Shown: positions 25,844-36,999 of the stretch, in pieces
Numbering within the stretch: position 1 is the first letter of the stretch
How the letters are laid out: each line of letters begins with the position of its first letter
Assembly: GCF_963678225.1 (NCBI RefSeq)
Contig: NZ_OY782764.1
Coordinates: 1,109,001 to 1,173,000, forward strand
DNA length: 64,000 nt
Direction: 5' to 3'
DNA from: an uncultured Cohaesibacter sp.
GTDB taxonomy: Bacteria > Pseudomonadota > Alphaproteobacteria > Rhizobiales > Cohaesibacteraceae
Notes under the pieces: model-generated
What the model was told of the DNA's origin: nothing
What the model saw: the letters and a program-made list of their open reading frames with translations, nothing else
Databases searched by the model: none
Program-made: the position numbers and the translations under genes

Positions 25844-26890
25844 TTAGTTTTTTGGCTCGGCATCGCTTGAAAAGACAGGCGGATGCTCAGGCAGATTGAA
25901 AACGCGCCTAGGCCAGAGTTCTCCTTCGATCACTTCACAAATAGCCACCAGCAATCCTGCATTCATGGCCGCGACGTGACCGTCGATCGGAGCCTCCTGT
26001 CCACGCAGCAAAACCGATTGTCCTCGGCGTAATCTTGCTGCGGCATTCCTGTTTATGGCCAGAGCCGGGATGTCGTCCAGCGCGGTCTCAACAGGAAGCA
26101 AGGCAGAGGCGAGCCCGGGCTCGCCGGGCGCACTATGGCTCAACTGTTCCAGATCGTCCAGCGAAATAAGCATTTCTTCGGTAAATGGACCTGAAATGAG
26201 CCGACGCAGGGCCACAACATGGCCACGCGTTCCAAGATGTCGCCCAATATCCCGTGCCAGAGACCTGACATAGGTGCCCTTGGAACATTCGGCGACAAAA
26301 ACTGCGGTATCCTCGTCCGGTGCTTCGAGGAGTTCGAGATGATGAATGGTAACCGGGCGGGCGGCAAGTTTGACTTCTTCGCCATCGCGCGCCAGATCAT
26401 AGGCGCGTTCACCATTCACCTTGATGGCGGAAAAGGCAGGGGGAACCTGCATGATCTCGCCGGAAAAATGCTCAAGGGCTTCTTCGATTTCTTCTTCGGT
26501 CGGACGGTGGGCCGAGCTGTCGATCAACTCGCCTTCCGCGTCGTCCGTCGAGGTCTCTTCTCCCCAGCGCACCGTGAATTCATATTCCTTGTAGCCGTCC
26601 ATGACGAAGGAAACCGTCTTGGTGCCTTCGCCAATGGCGATTGGAAGGCAGCCGGAGGCCAAAGGATCAAGGGTACCGGCATGACCGGCCTTCTTGACAT
26701 TGAAAATGCGCTTGATAGCGCCGACAGCCTGGGTCGAGGTCATGTTGAGCGGTTTGTCCAGAGCGATCCACCCATGCACGTCGGTCCGGCGCTTGGCGCG
26801 GAATTGTTGCTTCTTTTTCTTCTTCGGTTTCGGGGCTTCGCTTGTCTGTTCTTCAGATGCGGAGCCCGCCTGCTGCATATCTTCGCTCAT
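25844..26890 (-). CDS. truB: tRNA pseudouridine(55) synthase TruB
   Basis: A 348-residue pseudouridine synthase for U55 of tRNA. The catalytic Asp is in [17 protein letters not shown]. It also has the KPLNMTST start of the fold, the [13 protein letters not shown] insertion loop and a PUA-like C-terminus. Before the conserved core there is a 40-residue extension rich in Glu and Lys ([16 protein letters not shown]), probably flexible and RNA-contacting. An in-frame Met5 could be the start instead. It follows rbfA by 8 bp. Confidence 0.95.
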   Translation of the reverse strand: MSEDMQQAGSASEEQTSEAPKPKKKKKQQFRAKRRTDVHGWIALDKPLNMTSTQAVGAIKRIFNVKKAGHAGTLDPLASGCLPIAIGEGTKTVSFVMDGYKEYEFTVRWGEETSTDDAEGELIDSSAHRPTEEEIEEALEHFSGEIMQVPPAFSAIKVNGERAYDLARDGEEVKLAARPVTIHHLELLEAPDEDTAVFVAECSKGTYVRSLARDIGRHLGTRGHVVALRRLISGPFTEEMLISLDDLEQLSHSAPGEPGLASALLPVETALDDIPALAINRNAAARLRRGQSVLLRGQEAPIDGHVAAMNAGLLVAICEVIEGELWPRRVFNLPEHPPVFSSDAEPKN

Positions 26891-26898
26891 CTCGGCTC

Positions 26899-27333
26899 CT
26901 ACTTCTCGTCAATATCGTCTTCAGATGCATCGTCTTCGTGATGCAGATCTCTCTGAACAAGGGGCGAATCGAGCAGCGCATCAATGCGCGAAGCCTCATC
27001 GAAGGTTTCGTCATAGCGAAAGCGCAAGTCGGGGGTGTGTTTGAGCGTCAGGTCACGACCCAGACGGCCGCGCAGATATTTCTTGTGGCCATTGAGTGCA
27101 TCCACGATGGCTTTTTCTTCACCCGGCGCACCAAGCGGCATGACAAAGGCGGTTGCCAGTGTCAGATCCGGGCTCATGCGCACTTCTGGAATGGAAATCA
27201 CGAACTGCTCCAGAAACGGATCGATGATCTCGCCTCTGGTGAGGCACTCAGATAAGGATTTTCGAACCAGTTCGCCTACGCGCAACTGGCGCTGGGACGG
27301 CATGCCGCCGCCCTTGCGAGAACTTCGTCCCAT
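26899..27333 (-). CDS. rbfA: 30S ribosome-binding factor A
   Basis: A 144-residue late 30S maturation and cold-adaptation factor with a KH-like fold. [18 protein letters not shown] is the usual N-terminus, followed by [14 protein letters not shown] and [16 protein letters not shown]. The acidic tail [11 protein letters not shown] is typical of alphaproteobacteria. ATG 27333 (MGRSSRKGG) is preferred over upstream in-frame starts, because the region before it is the intergenic gap containing the infB terminator. TAGGACATCTT provides a weak ribosome site. Confidence 0.95.
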   Translation of the reverse strand: MGRSSRKGGGMPSQRQLRVGELVRKSLSECLTRGEIIDPFLEQFVISIPEVRMSPDLTLATAFVMPLGAPGEEKAIVDALNGHKKYLRGRLGRDLTLKHTPDLRFRYDETFDEASRIDALLDSPLVQRDLHHEDDASEDDIDEK

Positions 27334-27425
27334 AAGATGTCCTAATTGTTGGAGGCTATGGGCGGGATTGGACCGGCCAAGCCTGAAATCACGTCGGCCA
27401 TAATGCTTCATGCGTTAGGTATATT

Positions 27426-27465
27426 AAAAACGGCAAAGGTCAAGGGAAAACCCTCGACCTTTGCC
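27426..27465 (-). terminator. Terminator between infB and rbfA
   Basis: On the minus strand a 15-bp near-perfect stem (GGCAAAGGTC-G-AGGG with CCCT-T-GACCTTTGCC) closes a TTTT loop, followed by GTTTTT. It lies 22 bp after the infB stop. rbfA-truB-rpsO may depend on partial read-through or their own promoter. Confidence 0.88.
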
Positions 27466-27487
27466 CGATTGCGTTAACAAAAGATCT

Positions 27488-30439
27488 TTAGAGCGTCCGG
27501 GCGACTTCTTCCACACGGAAGCATTCGATCTGGTCGCCAGCGCGCAGATCCTGATAGCCTTCGAAGGCCATACCGCATTCCTGTCCGACACGCACTTCCT
27601 TGACTTCGTCCTTGAAGCGCTTGAGGGTCGACAATTTGCCAGTATGGATCACAACATCATCACGCAGCAGACGCACGCCTGTACCACGTTCCACGACACC
27701 TTCGGTGACGCGACAGCCAGCAACCTTGCCGACCTTGGTGATGTTGAACACTTCCAGAATTTCCGCATAACCGATGAAGGTTTCGCGAACTTCTGGGCTG
27801 AGCATACCGGACATCGCCGCTTTCACATCATCGGTCAAATCGTAGATGATGTTATAGTAGCGGATTTCGACGCCTTTCTGCTCGGCAGCCTGCTTGGCCT
27901 GCACGTTTGCACGGACGTTGAAGGCGATGATCGGAGCGCCGGATGCAGCCGCGAGGGTCACATCGGATTCGGTCACACCACCAACACCGGAATGCAGGAT
28001 CTGTGCAGAAACCTCTTCGTTGCCGATGCCGTCCAATGCGCCGATAATGGCTTCCACTGAGCCTTTCACATCGCCCTTGATGACAAGCGGGAAGGACTGG
28101 CTGTCGCCGCTTTCCTTCAGGTTGCTCAGCATCTGTTCCAAAGAACCGCGGTTGGCCTTGGCTGCGGCAAGATCCTTGTTCTTACGGATACGATAATCCG
28201 TGATCTCGCGAGCGCGGCCTTCGGTTTCAACAACAGCGAACTGGTCACCAGCGTCAGGAGCGGCATCAAAGCCCAGAATCTCGACCGGTTTGGACGGCTC
28301 TGCCTCTTCAACCTTATTGCCTTGATCGTCGATCAGTGCGCGAACCTTACCCCAATGCTCACCGGCAACAACGATGTCACCAACCTTGAGGGTACCATTC
28401 TGCACCAGAACCGTTGCCACTGGGCCACGACCTTTGTCGAGCTTGGCTTCAACCACGATCCCATCGGCTTCCCTGTTCGGGTTGGCCTTGAGTTCAAGCA
28501 GTTCGGACTGCATCAGGATAGCATCGAGAAGATCTTCCAGATGCAGCTTTTCCTTGGCCGAAACTTCAACTTCGAGAACGTCACCGCCCATGCTTTCAAC
28601 AAACACACCATGCTGAAGCAACTCATTGCGAACACGGGTCGGATCTGCTGCAGGCAGATCGATCTTGTTCACGGCCACGATAATTGGCACATCAGCGGCC
28701 TTGGCGTGGTTGATCGCCTCAATGGTCTGCGGCATGACACCATCGTCTGCTGCAACCACGAGAATGACGATATCGGTCGACTGGGCACCACGGGCACGCA
28801 TTTCGGTAAAGGCAGCGTGGCCTGGCGTATCAATGAAGGTGATCTTCTGATCATTCTGTGTAACCTGATAGGCACCGATATGCTGGGTGATGCCGCCAGC
28901 TTCGCCGCGCACCACATTGGCATGACGAATGGCATCAAGCAGTGAGGTCTTGCCGTGGTCGACGTGACCCATGATGGTCACGACAGACGGACGGGATACC
29001 ATTTCATCTTCGGCGTCTTTCTTGTCGAACAGACCTTCCTCAACGTCAGATGCGGCAACACGCTTTACGGTATGGCCCAATTCTTCGGCCACCAGCTGTG
29101 CGGTGTCTGCATCCAATACATCGACGGTTTTGACCATCATGCCCTGTTTCATCAGGATCTTGATGACGTCGACGGCGCGTTCGGTCATACGCTGGGCCAG
29201 TTCCTGCACCGTGATGGTTTCAGGAATAACCACTTCGCGGAAGACCTTTTCACGCGGAGCATCATGCTGAGCACCTTTTTGTTTCTGACGTCGACGGCGC
29301 ATGGAAGCGAGTGAACGCTCGCGCTGCTCGTCGGCATTAAGCGCGTTGGTCAGCGTCAGTTTGCCACGACGACGCTGGGCGTCAGAACGTGGTTTGGCTG
29401 GCGTGGCTGCCCGGGCATTGTCGTCAGGACGTGGCTTCTTGGGTACTGGCTTGAGGGTTTTTGCCCCCGGTTTTGCTTCCACCGAAGCATCCGGAGCAAC
29501 AAAGCCTTCTCCAGCTGAGGCGCGCGCACCACCGCGTTGCGGACGGTTGATCTTGGCGCCTGGACGGGCACCAGAGCGATCATCATCACCATCGCGACGA
29601 GGGCCGCGTGGCTTGGCCGGACGTTTGTCTGCACCTGGCTTGGCATCGCGTGCGGGGCGGTCACCTTGCGGACGATCCCCTCTTGGTGCGCGATCGGCCG
29701 GTTTGCCTGCACGTTCCTTGGAGCGGGGCTGAGCATCACCCTTGGCTTCGGCCGGTGCCTTGGCTGGCTTGGTCTCAACTTTTGCCGCTTCAGCAGCTTC
29801 GCGAGCCTTACGCTCATCTTCAGCTTTTTTCGCTTCAGCTTCTTCCTTGGCCTTCTGCACTGCAGCGGCCTCTTCTTCGGCTTTGCGTTTGGCTTCTTCT
29901 TCAGCTTTGCGTGCAGCTTCAACCTTGCGCTTGGCTTCTTCTTCCTTCTTACGCTGCTCCATTTCGCGCGCGCGAACTTTCGCCGCTTCAAGCGCCTGGA
30001 GGCGTTTCGCATTTTCCGAAGACGTCAGATTGCGCTGACCGGTCGCATTGTTGCCACCGTTGCCCTGACCTTGATTATTGCCGTTGCGATTGCGCTGGCG
30101 CTGGCCGCGACCACCCGAGCCTTTGCCCTGGTTGGCGCCATTGCCACCATTGCCACCGCCCGAACGGTTATCCGAGCCGCGATTTTGCGGCTGACCGGAA
30201 GCGGCGGCTGGCTTGTCTGCAGACTTGGGCGCAGCTTCGCTGGCTGCCGGCTTGCCGCCAGTCGTCTGCTTCGTTTCACCTGGTGCAGTGAACCGCCGCT
30301 TTCGTTTTTCAACAACAACGGCCTTCGATCGGCCATGAGAAAAACTCTGGCGTACGGTGCCTTGCCCCACATTTTTGCCCAGAGACAATGTCTTTTTCTC
30401 TGACGGGCTATTGTTGTCGCTGCTGTTTTCGTTGCTCAT
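27488..30439 (-). CDS. infB: Translation initiation factor IF-2
   Basis: A 983-residue GTPase that brings initiator tRNA to the 30S subunit. The G domain has [14 protein letters not shown] (G1), [15 protein letters not shown] (G3) and [12 protein letters not shown] (G4); domains II-IV follow. The N-terminal 380 residues or so are low-complexity Lys/Glu/Ala/Arg/Gly sequence with long charged helices ([10 protein letters not shown]), then proline/arginine-rich segments, as in other alphaproteobacterial IF-2. ATG 30439 ([10 protein letters not shown]) is preferred. A GTG at 30460 has GGGAGG only 2 bp before it, too close to act as its ribosome site. Confidence 0.97.
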   Translation of the reverse strand: MSNENSSDNNSPSEKKTLSLGKNVGQGTVRQSFSHGRSKAVVVEKRKRRFTAPGETKQTTGGKPAASEAAPKSADKPAAASGQPQNRGSDNRSGGGNGGNGANQGKGSGGRGQRQRNRNGNNQGQGNGGNNATGQRNLTSSENAKRLQALEAAKVRAREMEQRKKEEEAKRKVEAARKAEEEAKRKAEEEAAAVQKAKEEAEAKKAEDERKAREAAEAAKVETKPAKAPAEAKGDAQPRSKERAGKPADRAPRGDRPQGDRPARDAKPGADKRPAKPRGPRRDGDDDRSGARPGAKINRPQRGGARASAGEGFVAPDASVEAKPGAKTLKPVPKKPRPDDNARAATPAKPRSDAQRRRGKLTLTNALNADEQRERSLASMRRRRQKQKGAQHDAPREKVFREVVIPETITVQELAQRMTERAVDVIKILMKQGMMVKTVDVLDADTAQLVAEELGHTVKRVAASDVEEGLFDKKDAEDEMVSRPSVVTIMGHVDHGKTSLLDAIRHANVVRGEAGGITQHIGAYQVTQNDQKITFIDTPGHAAFTEMRARGAQSTDIVILVVAADDGVMPQTIEAINHAKAADVPIIVAVNKIDLPAADPTRVRNELLQHGVFVESMGGDVLEVEVSAKEKLHLEDLLDAILMQSELLELKANPNREADGIVVEAKLDKGRGPVATVLVQNGTLKVGDIVVAGEHWGKVRALIDDQGNKVEEAEPSKPVEILGFDAAPDAGDQFAVVETEGRAREITDYRIRKNKDLAAAKANRGSLEQMLSNLKESGDSQSFPLVIKGDVKGSVEAIIGALDGIGNEEVSAQILHSGVGGVTESDVTLAAASGAPIIAFNVRANVQAKQAAEQKGVEIRYYNIIYDLTDDVKAAMSGMLSPEVRETFIGYAEILEVFNITKVGKVAGCRVTEGVVERGTGVRLLRDDVVIHTGKLSTLKRFKDEVKEVRVGQECGMAFEGYQDLRAGDQIECFRVEEVARTL

Positions 30440-30468
30440 TTCTCGGTCAATACCCTTCACTGCCTCCC

Positions 30469-31122
30469 TCAGGAGGCCTGTCCAGCGGTTCGGTCGTCCG
30501 GACCGCTGTTAGAATCCGGTTCACTTGGTTGCAAGTAGGCTTCCAGCACCGCAACCTGTTTGATGAAGCTCTTGCTCGCCGAACCGGCGATCAAGGCAGC
30601 ATGTACCACATTTCCGTATCCAAGCGCGTTACTTAACGCCTCAGCGCTGAATCTGCGAACAATGGGCAGTTCGCAGTCGCTGCCATAATGGCGCCGTACG
30701 GCCTGGGACAGTTTTTTCTGTCCGTCTTCTGCAGCATCTGCCGCATGTATTAGTCCAATTGCACCCCTTTGCGCAATGGACGTTTCTACCTTTGCAAAGC
30801 CGGTCACGATCTGTCCGGCTTTTCGCGTCATGGATAGGGATGATAAACACCCCTTTTCCATCAGCTCTGCGACAAGCTCTGCCAAGCCGTCGCACTTTGG
30901 CACTTTCTGTTTGAAACCGCGCGCAAACAGTCCTTTGTCTGCGGCTTGCTTCACCAGATCATGCCTTGCTGTCACCCAGACGCCCCGTCCGGGTAACCGC
31001 ATTTTCAAGTCTGGAACAACGCTGAGATCAGGAGCCAGCACAAACCGTATCATTCGGTCCTTGGGAAGACTTTCCCGTGTTACCAGACATTGTCTTGTTG
31101 TCTGTTCGCTCTTTTGCGGCAC
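30469..31122 (-). CDS. YlxR-family RNA-binding protein (DUF448)
   Basis: A 217-residue protein. The N-terminal YlxR domain has [25 protein letters not shown] and a KGLFARGFK helix. A C-terminal L7Ae/Gadd45-like part (about 90-195) contains [17 protein letters not shown]. The two-domain form is usual for alphaproteobacteria. It lies between nusA and infB, as in most bacteria, and probably binds RNA in transcription-translation coupling; the precise role is unsettled. Confidence 0.9.
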   Translation of the reverse strand: MPQKSEQTTRQCLVTRESLPKDRMIRFVLAPDLSVVPDLKMRLPGRGVWVTARHDLVKQAADKGLFARGFKQKVPKCDGLAELVAELMEKGCLSSLSMTRKAGQIVTGFAKVETSIAQRGAIGLIHAADAAEDGQKKLSQAVRRHYGSDCELPIVRRFSAEALSNALGYGNVVHAALIAGSASKSFIKQVAVLEAYLQPSEPDSNSGPDDRTAGQAS

Positions 31123-31198
31123 GGTTTATCCTCTCAAGGCCGTTTTTGTCAAATCTTGTCGCAAATCGAGACTAATCGGGCGACAGTTCAGACCGGTT

Positions 31199-32908
31199 TC
31201 AGGCCTTTTCTTCTTCTTCCTCAGCGGGTGTTTCCTCTTCTTCTTCAGACGGCTGATCATCGGCGATTGCGCCAGTGGCGTCATCATCAAGATCCAGATC
31301 GTCCGTTTCGTCTGCTTCCATCTGCTCATACTCGGCAGCTTCTTCTTCGCTCAGTAGTTCGGAAGGATCAATCCATCCGGCCGCAACGCGGGTCAGCATG
31401 ACGATGTCTTCGGCTTCCTGACGCGAGATGTCAAAATCGGACAGGGTACCCTTGAAGCGCTTCACTTCACCATTGTGTCGTTCGGTCCAGCCAACCAGAT
31501 CATCGGTTGCGCAACCGGCTAGATCTTCAATGGTTCTGATGTCGTCGCGACCCAGCGCAACCAGCATCGGCAGGGTGAGACCCGAAATTTCAAGAAGATC
31601 GTCGGAAACACCCAGCGCAAGGCGCTCTTCATTCTGTTTCTCCGCTTCGGCTTCCAGATATTCGTTTGCGCGTCTCTGGATCTCCTGAGCGGTTTCTTCA
31701 TCGAAGCCTTCAATGTCGGAGACTTCGCTTGCATCCACATAGGCCACTTCTTCGATAGAAGTGAAGCCTTCGGAAGCCAGAAGCTGGGCGACGATGTCAT
31801 CAACGTCAAGCGCCTGCATAAAGAGCTGGGCACGTTCGTTGAATTCTTTCTGACGACGCTCGGATTCTTCTTCCTCGGTCATGATGTCGATGTCCCAACC
31901 GGTCAGTTGGGAAGCAAGACGGACATTCTGACCGCGACGGCCAATGGCAAGCGAGAGCTGGTCATTGGGAACAACAACTTCAATCCGCTCGCTATCTTCG
32001 TCAAGCACAACCTTGGCCACTTCAGCCGGCTGAAGCGCATTGACGATAAAGGTCGCAGGATCTTCGGACCATGGAATGATATCGATCTTTTCACCCTGCA
32101 GCTCATTGACAACGGCCTGAACGCGGGATCCGCGCATACCAACGCAGGCGCCGACCGGATCAATGGAACTGTCACTGGAAACCACAGCAATCTTGGCGCG
32201 GGAGCCAGGATCGCGCGCCACAGACTTGATGGTGATTATGCCATCATAGATCTCAGGCACTTCCTGTGCAAACAACTTGGCCATGAACTGTGGATGTGTT
32301 CTGGACAAAAAGATCTGCGGGCCGCGCTGTTCACGACGCACATCATAGATGATTGCGCGGATGCGGTCGCCCGGACGGAAGGCTTCACGTGCGATCAGTT
32401 CATCGCGACGAACAATGGCTTCGCTGCCGGAAAGATCGACGGTGACATTGCCATATTCAACGCGTTTGACCTGGCCGTTGACGATTTCAAACTGGCGGTC
32501 CTTGAATTCTTCATACTGGTGATCCCGCTCGGCTTCGCGCACTTTCTGCACGATGACCTGCTTGGCGGACTGGGCTGAAATGCGCCCGAATTCCAGCGGC
32601 GGCAACTGATCGGAGACGATATCGCCGATCTGGGCATCCGGATTTTTGTCCTTGGCGTCAACCAAGGCAATCTGGGTTGCGTAATCTTCGACCTCGTCAA
32701 CCACTTCCATCAACCGCTCAAGTCGGGTTTCACCGGTGCGTGGGTTGATCGTTGCCTTGATTTCTGTCTCTTGACCATAACGGGAGCGCGCAGCTTTCTG
32801 GATCGCGTCCTCCATGGCCCCGATCACGATCATGCGATCAATCGATTTTTCGCGCGCCACAGCATCTGCGATCTGCAAAAGTTCAAGACGGTTTGCACTG
32901 ATTGCCAT
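31199..32908 (-). CDS. nusA: Transcription termination/antitermination protein NusA
   Basis: A 569-residue elongation-complex factor. The order is an N-terminal RNA polymerase-binding domain (1-125), S1 (RVEYGNVTVDLSG ..., about 135-200), two KH domains (VGACVGMRGSRVQAV and IGRRGQNVRLASQLTGW), and two C-terminal helix-hairpin-helix repeats (SEGFTSIEEVA, LVALGRDDIRTIEDLAG). It ends in an acidic tail of about 55 residues (EEEEETPAEEEEEKA). The S1/KH core and C-terminal repeats match the proteobacterial type. It follows rimP by 12 bp. Confidence 0.98.
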   Translation of the reverse strand: MAISANRLELLQIADAVAREKSIDRMIVIGAMEDAIQKAARSRYGQETEIKATINPRTGETRLERLMEVVDEVEDYATQIALVDAKDKNPDAQIGDIVSDQLPPLEFGRISAQSAKQVIVQKVREAERDHQYEEFKDRQFEIVNGQVKRVEYGNVTVDLSGSEAIVRRDELIAREAFRPGDRIRAIIYDVRREQRGPQIFLSRTHPQFMAKLFAQEVPEIYDGIITIKSVARDPGSRAKIAVVSSDSSIDPVGACVGMRGSRVQAVVNELQGEKIDIIPWSEDPATFIVNALQPAEVAKVVLDEDSERIEVVVPNDQLSLAIGRRGQNVRLASQLTGWDIDIMTEEEESERRQKEFNERAQLFMQALDVDDIVAQLLASEGFTSIEEVAYVDASEVSDIEGFDEETAQEIQRRANEYLEAEAEKQNEERLALGVSDDLLEISGLTLPMLVALGRDDIRTIEDLAGCATDDLVGWTERHNGEVKRFKGTLSDFDISRQEAEDIVMLTRVAAGWIDPSELLSEEEAAEYEQMEADETDDLDLDDDATGAIADDQPSEEEEETPAEEEEEKA

Positions 32909-32920
32909 CGTCAGTGTCTC

Positions 32921-33526
32921 CTATTCTTCCCTGTCAGCGTCAGTGGCTTCTTCCACTTCTGCCGGTTCTGCGGGCTGAGCTTTCAGCGCCAGCTCCATGA
33001 GTTTATCAGTCATTACAAGCTTCGCATCTGCCAGATCCGAAAGCGGCAGACGTACATTGGGGTCGCTATCCTGCGGTGCGTCGGGCAAAATCAGCTTGAG
33101 CTCCTCCCCCTCGACACCATCAAGAATGCCTCTGAACCGGCGGCGACCATCCATGGGAACGGACAGCTCGATCTTGGCGTCATGCCCGCTCCAGGCCACC
33201 AGATCGCGCACTCGCACCAGCGGACGATCCACGCCCGGAGAGGAAACTTCAAGATAGTATTCGCTGTCAATCGGATCTTCGACATCAAGCACAGGAGAAA
33301 GGGCGCGGGATACAGCCTCGCAGCCCTCAATCGTCATCGTGCCATCGGGGGCCTCGGCCATGATCTGAACGGTACAGCCATGCTGACCGGTGATTCTCAC
33401 GCGGACCAGATCGTAGCCCAGATCAACAATCACAGGTTCAACGATGCTGGCGATGCGTGCTTCCAGCCCTTTTTCGCCTGTGAGGCGCGGCTCTGTGCCC
33501 GCTTTTACTTGACTGCTCTCAACCAT
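32921..33526 (-). CDS. rimP: Ribosome maturation factor RimP
   Basis: A 201-residue 30S assembly factor. It has [54 protein letters not shown] and a C-terminal SH3-like domain. [10 protein letters not shown] at 33526 is chosen because GGAGACAGG lies about 8 bp upstream and the N-terminal length matches rhizobial RimP. In-frame starts at 33559 and 33577 (GTG) lack a good ribosome site. It is the first gene of the rimP-nusA-ylxR-infB operon, so the promoter is in 33527-33730. Confidence 0.95.
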   Translation of the reverse strand: MVESSQVKAGTEPRLTGEKGLEARIASIVEPVIVDLGYDLVRVRITGQHGCTVQIMAEAPDGTMTIEGCEAVSRALSPVLDVEDPIDSEYYLEVSSPGVDRPLVRVRDLVAWSGHDAKIELSVPMDGRRRFRGILDGVEGEELKLILPDAPQDSDPNVRLPLSDLADAKLVMTDKLMELALKAQPAEPAEVEEATDADREE

Positions 33527-33853
33527 AGGGAAAGCCTGTCTCCATTTCTCTTCGTCCATGCAGGCGACAGATGTCACGTGCGAAAGGCGTTTGAACCCAA
33601 GGCAACTGCTTTCCGTTATGCGTCTTGTCCCTTGGGAGCTTGCCTGTTTCCAAAGCGTGGAAGCGGGTCAGCATATCGGATAATGATTACCTAATTTACC
33701 AGACCCGGCTGCAGAAGGGGAGGCCACCTAACAAAAAAGAGCGGGTCCTTGTCGCGGCCCACTCTAAACAGCTTGTCTAGATTTTGAGAGCTTCATACAC
33801 CACAAAGACCGTAAAAAGCAAGGGTTTTTACGATCAGCTGCGACATTTCTCTG
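33527..33853. other. trmB-rimP intergenic region
   Basis: About 330 bp holding the trmB terminator (33733-33765) and, nearer rimP, the presumed promoter of the nusA operon. No protein-like frame or known RNA is visible. Confidence 0.4.
33733..33765 (-). terminator. Terminator downstream of trmB
   Basis: On the minus strand AGAGTGGG (33765-33758) pairs with CCCGCTCT (33745-33738; one T-G wobble), followed by a U-run (complement of A 33733-33738). It lies about 90 bp after the trmB stop. Confidence 0.78.
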
Positions 33854-34591
33854 CTATTTACGACGAAATGTCAGATATTGCGGCCTTCTTCCTTCGCGAA
33901 AAGCTTTGGCTTCATAGCGGGTGCGCTCCCAATCCGGCCATGCGATCAACCGGTCTTCAGGAGCGTTGCATTCCTCGCTCAGTGCTGCGCAGCCATCCAC
34001 ATGCTCCAGCGTCCATTCCACATAATCTTCTATGTCCGAGGCAAAACGGAAGATTCCACCCGGTTTCAACACGCGTGCGATGCGATCAAGATTCTGGCTG
34101 GAGACAAACCGGCGTTTCCAATGGCGCTTCTTATGCCATGGATCCGGATAAAGCAGAAAAATTCTGTCAAGCGACGCGTCCGGCAACCAATCCAGAATAT
34201 GGGCCGCATCCTCATCATAGAGGCGGATATTCTCGATTTGCTTCTCATCAATCGCAGCCAGCGCCTTGACGGCCCCGTTGATGAAAGGCTCACAGCCGAT
34301 CAGGCCCACAGTCGAGTTGTTTATCGCTTGCCGGATGAGATGTTCTCCACCGCCAAAGCCGATCTCCATCCAGATCTCATCCGGCGCATGATCAAATTGC
34401 GCCTTGATGTTGTCGATCGGGTGGGTCGGGTTGAGACTGATTTGTGGCAGCAGCTCGTCAATCAGCTTTTGCTGTGCGGGGCTCAGTGGCTTACCCTTGC
34501 GCCGCCCGAAGAAACTGGTCGCGATCTGCTTTTCGATCAGGCGGGATTGGGAAGGGCGGAATTGGGGCTTTTCAGAAGAAAATGGGCTCAT
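33854..34591 (-). CDS. trmB: tRNA (guanine-N7-)-methyltransferase
   Basis: A 245-residue SAM-dependent enzyme making m7G46 in tRNA. The SAM motif is MEIGFGGGEHLI. It also has GCEPFINGAVK, LYDEDAAHIL, FLLYPDPWHKKRH (the family signature) and the C-terminal RTRYEAKAFREGR. MSPFSSEKPQ at 34591 is preferred; starts at 34645 and 34672 would add a tail that is not conserved. The gene follows metK by 159 bp and is ended by a terminator. Confidence 0.93.
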   Translation of the reverse strand: MSPFSSEKPQFRPSQSRLIEKQIATSFFGRRKGKPLSPAQQKLIDELLPQISLNPTHPIDNIKAQFDHAPDEIWMEIGFGGGEHLIRQAINNSTVGLIGCEPFINGAVKALAAIDEKQIENIRLYDEDAAHILDWLPDASLDRIFLLYPDPWHKKRHWKRRFVSSQNLDRIARVLKPGGIFRFASDIEDYVEWTLEHVDGCAALSEECNAPEDRLIAWPDWERTRYEAKAFREGRRPQYLTFRRK

Positions 34592-34750
34592 GGTCTCGGA
34601 CTGGATGCGATTTATTGAACGGAAAGCAAAAGGCGATGCGCTCATAATAACAGTTCGGCCCACGCGAACCAAACCGCGTTTCGAGCAACGCGATTGTTCG
34701 AGCAGGCCAAAACAAGGTCAATCTTGTTTCATGCGAAAGGTACGACTTCT

Positions 34751-35923
34751 TTAGCCGATTGCCTTGTGCAAGGAGTCGACAATATCGGTTTTTTCCCAAG
34801 AAAAACCACCGTCAGCGTCCGGTTCACGGCCAAAATGGCCATAGGCAGCGGTGCGCTCATAGATTGGCTTGTTGAGACCGAGATGGGTGCGGATGCCACG
34901 AGGCGTCAGTGGCACAATGTCCCAGAGGGCTTTCTCGATGACGGAATCGCGCACAGAGCCGGTCCCGTAAGTATCGACATAGAGCGAAAGAGGCTCCGAT
35001 ACGCCGATGGCATAGGCCAGCTGGATGGAGCATTTTTCAGCATAACCAGCCGCAACCACATTCTTTGCCAGATAGCGCGAAACATAAGCCGCAGAGCGGT
35101 CAACCTTGGTCGGGTCCTTGCCCGAGAAAGCACCACCACCATGGGGCGCAGCGCCACCATAGGTATCAACGATGATCTTGCGGCCCGTAAGGCCTGCATC
35201 GCCATCCGGGCCGCCAATAACGAATTTGCCGGTGGGGTTCACATGCCAGATGGTCTTGTTGGTCAGCCACCCTTCCGGCAGAGCTGCCGTAATATAGGGT
35301 GTTACGATTTCGCGGATATCGGCAGACGTAAGGCTGCCGTCAAAATGCTGTGTGGAAAGCACCAGTGAGGCCACTTCGACCGGCTTGCCATCGACATAGC
35401 GCAAGGTGAGCTGGCTTTTTGCGTCCGGCCCCAAGCGGGTTTCAGTGCCAGCATGGCGGGCTTCGGCGATCAGACGCAGGATCTTGTGTGCATAAAGGAT
35501 CGGGGCTGGCATCAATTCAGGCGTTTCATTGACGGCATAGCCGAACATGATGCCCTGGTCGCCAGCGCCCTCATCTTTGCCGTCGGCTTCATCAACGCCC
35601 TGAGCGATGTCGGCTGACTGCTCGTGTACATAGATGTCGATATCGGCTTTTTCCCAATGGAAACCGTCCTGCTCATAGCCGATCTCCCTGATCACCCGGC
35701 GAGCGGCCTTTTCCATGATGTGGCTATCGACTTCAGCAGGTCCCCTGACCTCGCCAGCAAGAACAACCTTGTTGGTTGTAGCCATGGTCTCCACCGCGCA
35801 ACGCGCGTGCGGGTCGGCCTTGATAAAGGCGTCGACAATTGCGTCGGAGATACGGTCACAGATTTTGTCCGGATGTCCTTCGGATACGGACTCACTGGTA
35901 AACAGATATTCTTTGCGGGCCAT
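34751..35923 (-). CDS. metK: S-adenosylmethionine synthase
   Basis: A 390-residue enzyme making SAM from methionine and ATP. Signatures are [18 protein letters not shown] at the N-terminus, [16 protein letters not shown], and [19 protein letters not shown], which carry the active-site lysines and phosphate-contacting residues. The length matches alphaproteobacterial MetK. It sits between trmB and an XRE regulator, as in many rhizobia. I looked upstream for a SAM-II riboswitch and did not find its consensus. Confidence 0.98.
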   Translation of the reverse strand: MARKEYLFTSESVSEGHPDKICDRISDAIVDAFIKADPHARCAVETMATTNKVVLAGEVRGPAEVDSHIMEKAARRVIREIGYEQDGFHWEKADIDIYVHEQSADIAQGVDEADGKDEGAGDQGIMFGYAVNETPELMPAPILYAHKILRLIAEARHAGTETRLGPDAKSQLTLRYVDGKPVEVASLVLSTQHFDGSLTSADIREIVTPYITAALPEGWLTNKTIWHVNPTGKFVIGGPDGDAGLTGRKIIVDTYGGAAPHGGGAFSGKDPTKVDRSAAYVSRYLAKNVVAAGYAEKCSIQLAYAIGVSEPLSLYVDTYGTGSVRDSVIEKALWDIVPLTPRGIRTHLGLNKPIYERTAAYGHFGREPDADGGFSWEKTDIVDSLHKAIG

Positions 35924-36407
35924 AGGGAATGTCTTTTTCTGTGATATAAAGGGTTCTGCATGTCGTTATCACATTGAGAAACCTGACGCAATCCAAAGCG
36001 AAATTGCCGGTTACTAAATCCTGCACTCTCGCATGGGAAATCATTGAAAGAATGCTCGAAACAAATGTGTGAAAGTTCCATGCCCTGAATGCCAAACAGC
36101 CCCCTTCAACGAAGAGGTCTCGCGTTCAGCAGTGTTTTGAAGAATCGCTCTTCCTGACGTTCAGGTTAGAGAGTATCTCCCAAGAAATGCAACTGGTGGG
36201 TGGGTAAAGGAATATGGTAAGACAAAAATCCTGAGACGCTTTGAGATGGGTAAAATTACGAATCTGCTTGATAGCGCCCCATGTCTCGCCATCCCTTCCT
36301 CTGTATCAAAGAGCAGGTCTTGAAATGAAAAGGCGGCCAGGAACCAGGCTCCCAACCGCCTTTTGCTAGAAAGCAGGAATGCCGCACATGAGTGAAGCAA
36401 ACCGGAA
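35924..36407. other. Region between the XRE gene and metK
   Basis: About 480 bp. It contains the XRE terminator (36328-36364) and the presumed metK promoter near 35930-36010. A TTGCGT-N17-TAACGA pair reading leftward is a weak candidate. No coding frame or known riboswitch is evident. Confidence 0.35.
36328..36364 (-). terminator. Terminator after the XRE regulator
   Basis: AAAAGGCGG (36328-36336) and CCGCCTTTT (36356-36364) form a perfect 9-bp stem with a 19-nt loop. The leftward transcript continues as TTTTCATTT. It lies 44 bp after the XRE stop. Confidence 0.75.
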
Positions 36408-36821
36408 TTAGCTTTCCGCACCCTCTCCGGAGATCTCGCGCACCAGCTCAACGATCTTGCGTCGCACTTTCTGGTCCTTGATCTGTACGAAGGCACGGTT
36501 CAATTGAAGGCCTTCTGAAGAGGATAGGAAGTCGATGACATAGTTCTCCGACTTGGATTCGGCGAGGCCCTGAGCTTCTTGGGGGGTACCTGGGGCATCT
36601 TCGAAGAAGAAGGAAACCGGAACTTCCAGCACGGTTGCAATATGCTGCAAACGGCTGGCGCCAATCCGGTTGGTCCCTTTTTCGTATTTCTGAATCTGCT
36701 GGAATGTAATGCCCAGATGCTCTCCAAGTTTTTCTTGGCTCATAGAAAGCATCATACGACGAAGTCGGACACGACTTCCAACATAGACATCGATTGGGTT
36801 CGGTGCTTTTTTACTGGCCAT
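36408..36821 (-). CDS. XRE-family helix-turn-helix transcriptional regulator
   Basis: A 137-residue DNA-binding protein. A Cro/CI-type HTH covers about residues 12-68 (GSRVRLRRMMLSMSQEKLGEHLGITFQQIQKYE pattern; the recognition helix is near FQQIQKYEKG), followed by SRLQHIATVLEVPVSFFF. The C-terminal half (NRAFVQIKDQKVRRKIVELVREI) is typical of a regulator type common in Rhizobiales next to lnt and metK. Its targets are not known from the sequence. An AT-rich region upstream (36822-36999) should hold its promoter. Confidence 0.9.
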   Translation of the reverse strand: MASKKAPNPIDVYVGSRVRLRRMMLSMSQEKLGEHLGITFQQIQKYEKGTNRIGASRLQHIATVLEVPVSFFFEDAPGTPQEAQGLAESKSENYVIDFLSSSEGLQLNRAFVQIKDQKVRRKIVELVREISGEGAES

Positions 36822-36999
36822 TTGGCTCTCTTTTTTGTTTGACGTGTTGTTCTGTATGACAATTTTTTTGCACGTCGATCTGGTTATCTTGCAGGTTCCG
36901 CGGCCCGCGTTTTTCCCGTAAACCGTTTGCGCCTTTGGCTATAGAGAACAGGATTTTACAATAGTGCCGTGTATTAGCGCTATATGTCAATTATTACAA

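Noticed and set aside
35924-36407. Possible SAM-II riboswitch upstream of metK
   Set aside because: The expected conserved core and pseudoknot arms could not be found on the minus strand.
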